Of a stretch of DNA of 64,000 nucleotides, positions 62,561 to 64,000 are shown piece by piece; position 1 is the stretch's first letter, and every line of letters starts with the position of its first letter. This DNA is from Phellopilus nigrolimitatus. Its lineage: Eukaryota; Basidiomycota; Agaricomycetes; Hymenochaetales; Hymenochaetaceae. The stretch lies in contig JAJOHG010000011.1 of the NCBI GenBank assembly GCA_021029095.1, positions 868,001-932,000 of the forward strand, in the 5' to 3' direction. Position numbers and translations under genes: made by a program. The notes beneath the pieces were generated by a model. The model had not been told where the DNA came from. It was given only the letters and a program-made list of their open reading frames with translations, and did not search any database.

Positions 62561-63383
62561 CTTAGAACGGAGGTTGTTAGTTTCTAATTCGTACTGACCT
62601 AGCGAATGCTACTGGGTCTCTATTTATACGATGCATGCTAAAAACAAATGCGAATCACTAATAAGTCATATGTTTTCTTCAAACTAAGTCAACGAAGCTC
62701 ATCAGAGCTCCTAATGTGTGTAACTGGGATCTCGGAAGGCAACTGTTTCTCGACGCTATACATTAGCGTACAAAAACACACAAGTTTATTACAGGATAGG
62801 AACAAGACCTAGTCAACAACCTAGTCAACAAGGAAACCTGCTTATCTCTGGCTCATAGAGTGTGTTATCTTTCCCCTTTTGTGATATTGGCGAAGAAGAT
62901 GCGTATTTGGATGGCGAGTATAGAACAGCGGCGACCGCGATAAGTGATGACACTTACCGAGTTATCCGGAATAACCCACGCTCCCAGCTATCAGTTGCTA
63001 GTTCTCTCGGTCAGAGAAGTCAGGAAAAGGATATAAGATTTCTTGATGGCAAAACTTCCAGCTCAAGTAAAATGAAGCGCGGGAAGGTATAAAGTATTAG
63101 AATACTTGTACATATACTGTACTGGAATTGCAAATATAAAAGAAACCAGATTGATGCACGTGGTTTACACGTGTCTATCAGTTGCGATTGAAAGTGACTC
63201 GCACGTCGTGCATGCCCTTAAACTCGACATGAAGAAGGCTTCTCAAAAAGCCGGCAAGAACATACTCGTGTTCCCCGTTCTGGAGTAGTACCCCTTGTAT
63301 TGTTCCTATAACAGTGCTTATAAGCGCGCTCGATTCCCAGACTTGAACTCTGTTTCGACAGTCTTTTATCTTCCTCGTTCGCC
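62561..63383. other. Intergenic between two divergent genes
   Basis: No convincing gene. The ORF at 62,862-63,092 is short and shows no recognisable features. Confidence 0.45.
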
Positions 63384-64000
63384 ATGTCGAGAACTCCATT
63401 TGATCTCGCCGGCATGGTAGTCTCTCCCCCTTTATGGTTCGCCTCGAAAACAGATACGCCAGCAAGAGAATTTGCTCAGTCTTTGGAAGAAAACTCGAGC
63501 TCACACTGCTTTTACAACGCTGGCGAGTTTGCCTTGAAAAAGCCCTCAGCTCGTGATGTTTTCATCCGAGACTTGTCAGGGAGTATTGTTGCTGGGCTTA
63601 TACAAACTGGCTGGTATAGAAACTCTGATCTTTACCGCTGGCTTCGAATTGTACTCGTTACAGACGAGCCATTCCTTCTTCGCCATGCCTCGTCCGACAG
63701 AAACCAAGCTCTTGTCAACGATGACGCCTCATTGATCGAACCTTCCGATTACCACATTGTCAACAAAAGTAAGTGGTAGTTATTCCATTGGTTTCCATCT
63801 AACTGATCGTGATAATAGCAGGGAATGTTATCAGCGCACGGCCCATATCCGAGATACTTCGCAAACGAATCAATTTCAGCGGTTATTCGACCCCACAAAA
63901 CGAAGTGGTAATACATTCCCTATATCACATCGGCGGATCATTAATCATGTAAATTTAACACGCAGGATGAAATCTTTCGGAAGCGCATTATGGAACGCGA
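63384..64000 (+). CDS. Probable second HNH_2-type protein (3' end cut by window)
   Basis: Starts at 63,384 (MSRTPFDLAGMVV). Exon 1 ends near 63,769 at a GTAAGT donor. Exon 2 begins at 63,821 and ends before GTAATA at about 63,909. A third exon begins at 63,966 after CACGCAG and codes DEIFRKRIMERD up to the edge. In HNH_2 proteins the nuclease domain opens with a similar K/R-R-x-x-x-RD stretch just before the first Cys, as in the neighbour at 61,216. The domain itself lies outside the window, so the call is inferred. Confidence 0.45.

Noticed and set aside
62862..63092. 76-codon plus-strand ORF
   Set aside because: Short, no recognisable feature or promoter, ends before the HNH_2-like gene.

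Overview
The window looks like nuclear DNA of a filamentous basidiomycete, most likely a wood- or litter-degrading Agaricomycete. Genes are broken by many short GT-AG introns (about 45-75 nt). A complete cellobiose dehydrogenase is present, along with gene types typical of such genomes: questin-oxidase-like (DUF4243) enzymes, HNH_2-type nucleases and a TKL-like kinase. Exon joins were worked out by eye from splice motifs, reading phase and family conservation. No tRNA, rRNA or CRISPR array was seen.

Region 1 (1-23,860) is a repetitive gene array built from three modules: a ~1.0-1.4 kb upstream module P, a multi-exon zinc-finger gene Z, and a gene X for a membrane-anchored, long, disordered, acidic/Pro-rich protein. 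Four Z copies are present: A (1-162, minus, cut by the window edge), B (11,052-13,008), C (18,211-19,830) and D (21,655-23,425). There are two X copies (2,690-5,371 minus; 13,527-16,602 plus). X-spacer-P-Z on the left (5,502 down to 1) is an inverted copy of X-spacer-P-Z on the right (13,308 to ~18,350). The inner boundary of the left arm abuts a 61-nt near-perfect palindrome (5,503-5,563). Between the arms sits an intact GEN1/YEN1-type Holliday-junction resolvase gene (6,433-9,545, minus, three exons, 1001 aa).

Region 2 (23,900-33,000) holds a small TATA-box gene with a duplicated peptide motif, a ten-exon Rif1 homologue (1369 aa) with N-terminal PP1-docking motifs, a small multi-pass membrane protein, and a ~0.7 kb MITE-like repeat.

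Region 3 (33,000-46,500) has two small dispersed paralogues (NTF2/SnoaL-like by general pattern) flanking a TKL-like kinase gene with an apparent frameshift, a secreted cellobiose dehydrogenase (cytochrome plus flavin domains, no CBM) and a RluA-family pseudouridine synthase.

Region 4 (46,500-64,000) has a LAA1/HEATR5-type HEAT-repeat gene with several apparent reading-frame lesions, a small protein with a PD-(D/E)XK-like residue pattern, a GH3 beta-N-acetylhexosaminidase-like gene, a tandem pair of questin-oxidase-like genes (the first with an apparent 1-nt frameshift), one HNH_2-type nuclease gene and the start of a probable second one at the right edge.

The most unusual part is the X/Z array. 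I recognise no known family for X, and the Z genes are a local family with variable internal repeat number and duplicated regulatory DNA. Their repeated pairing suggests, but does not prove, that they form a functional unit or a non-autonomous amplifying segment.
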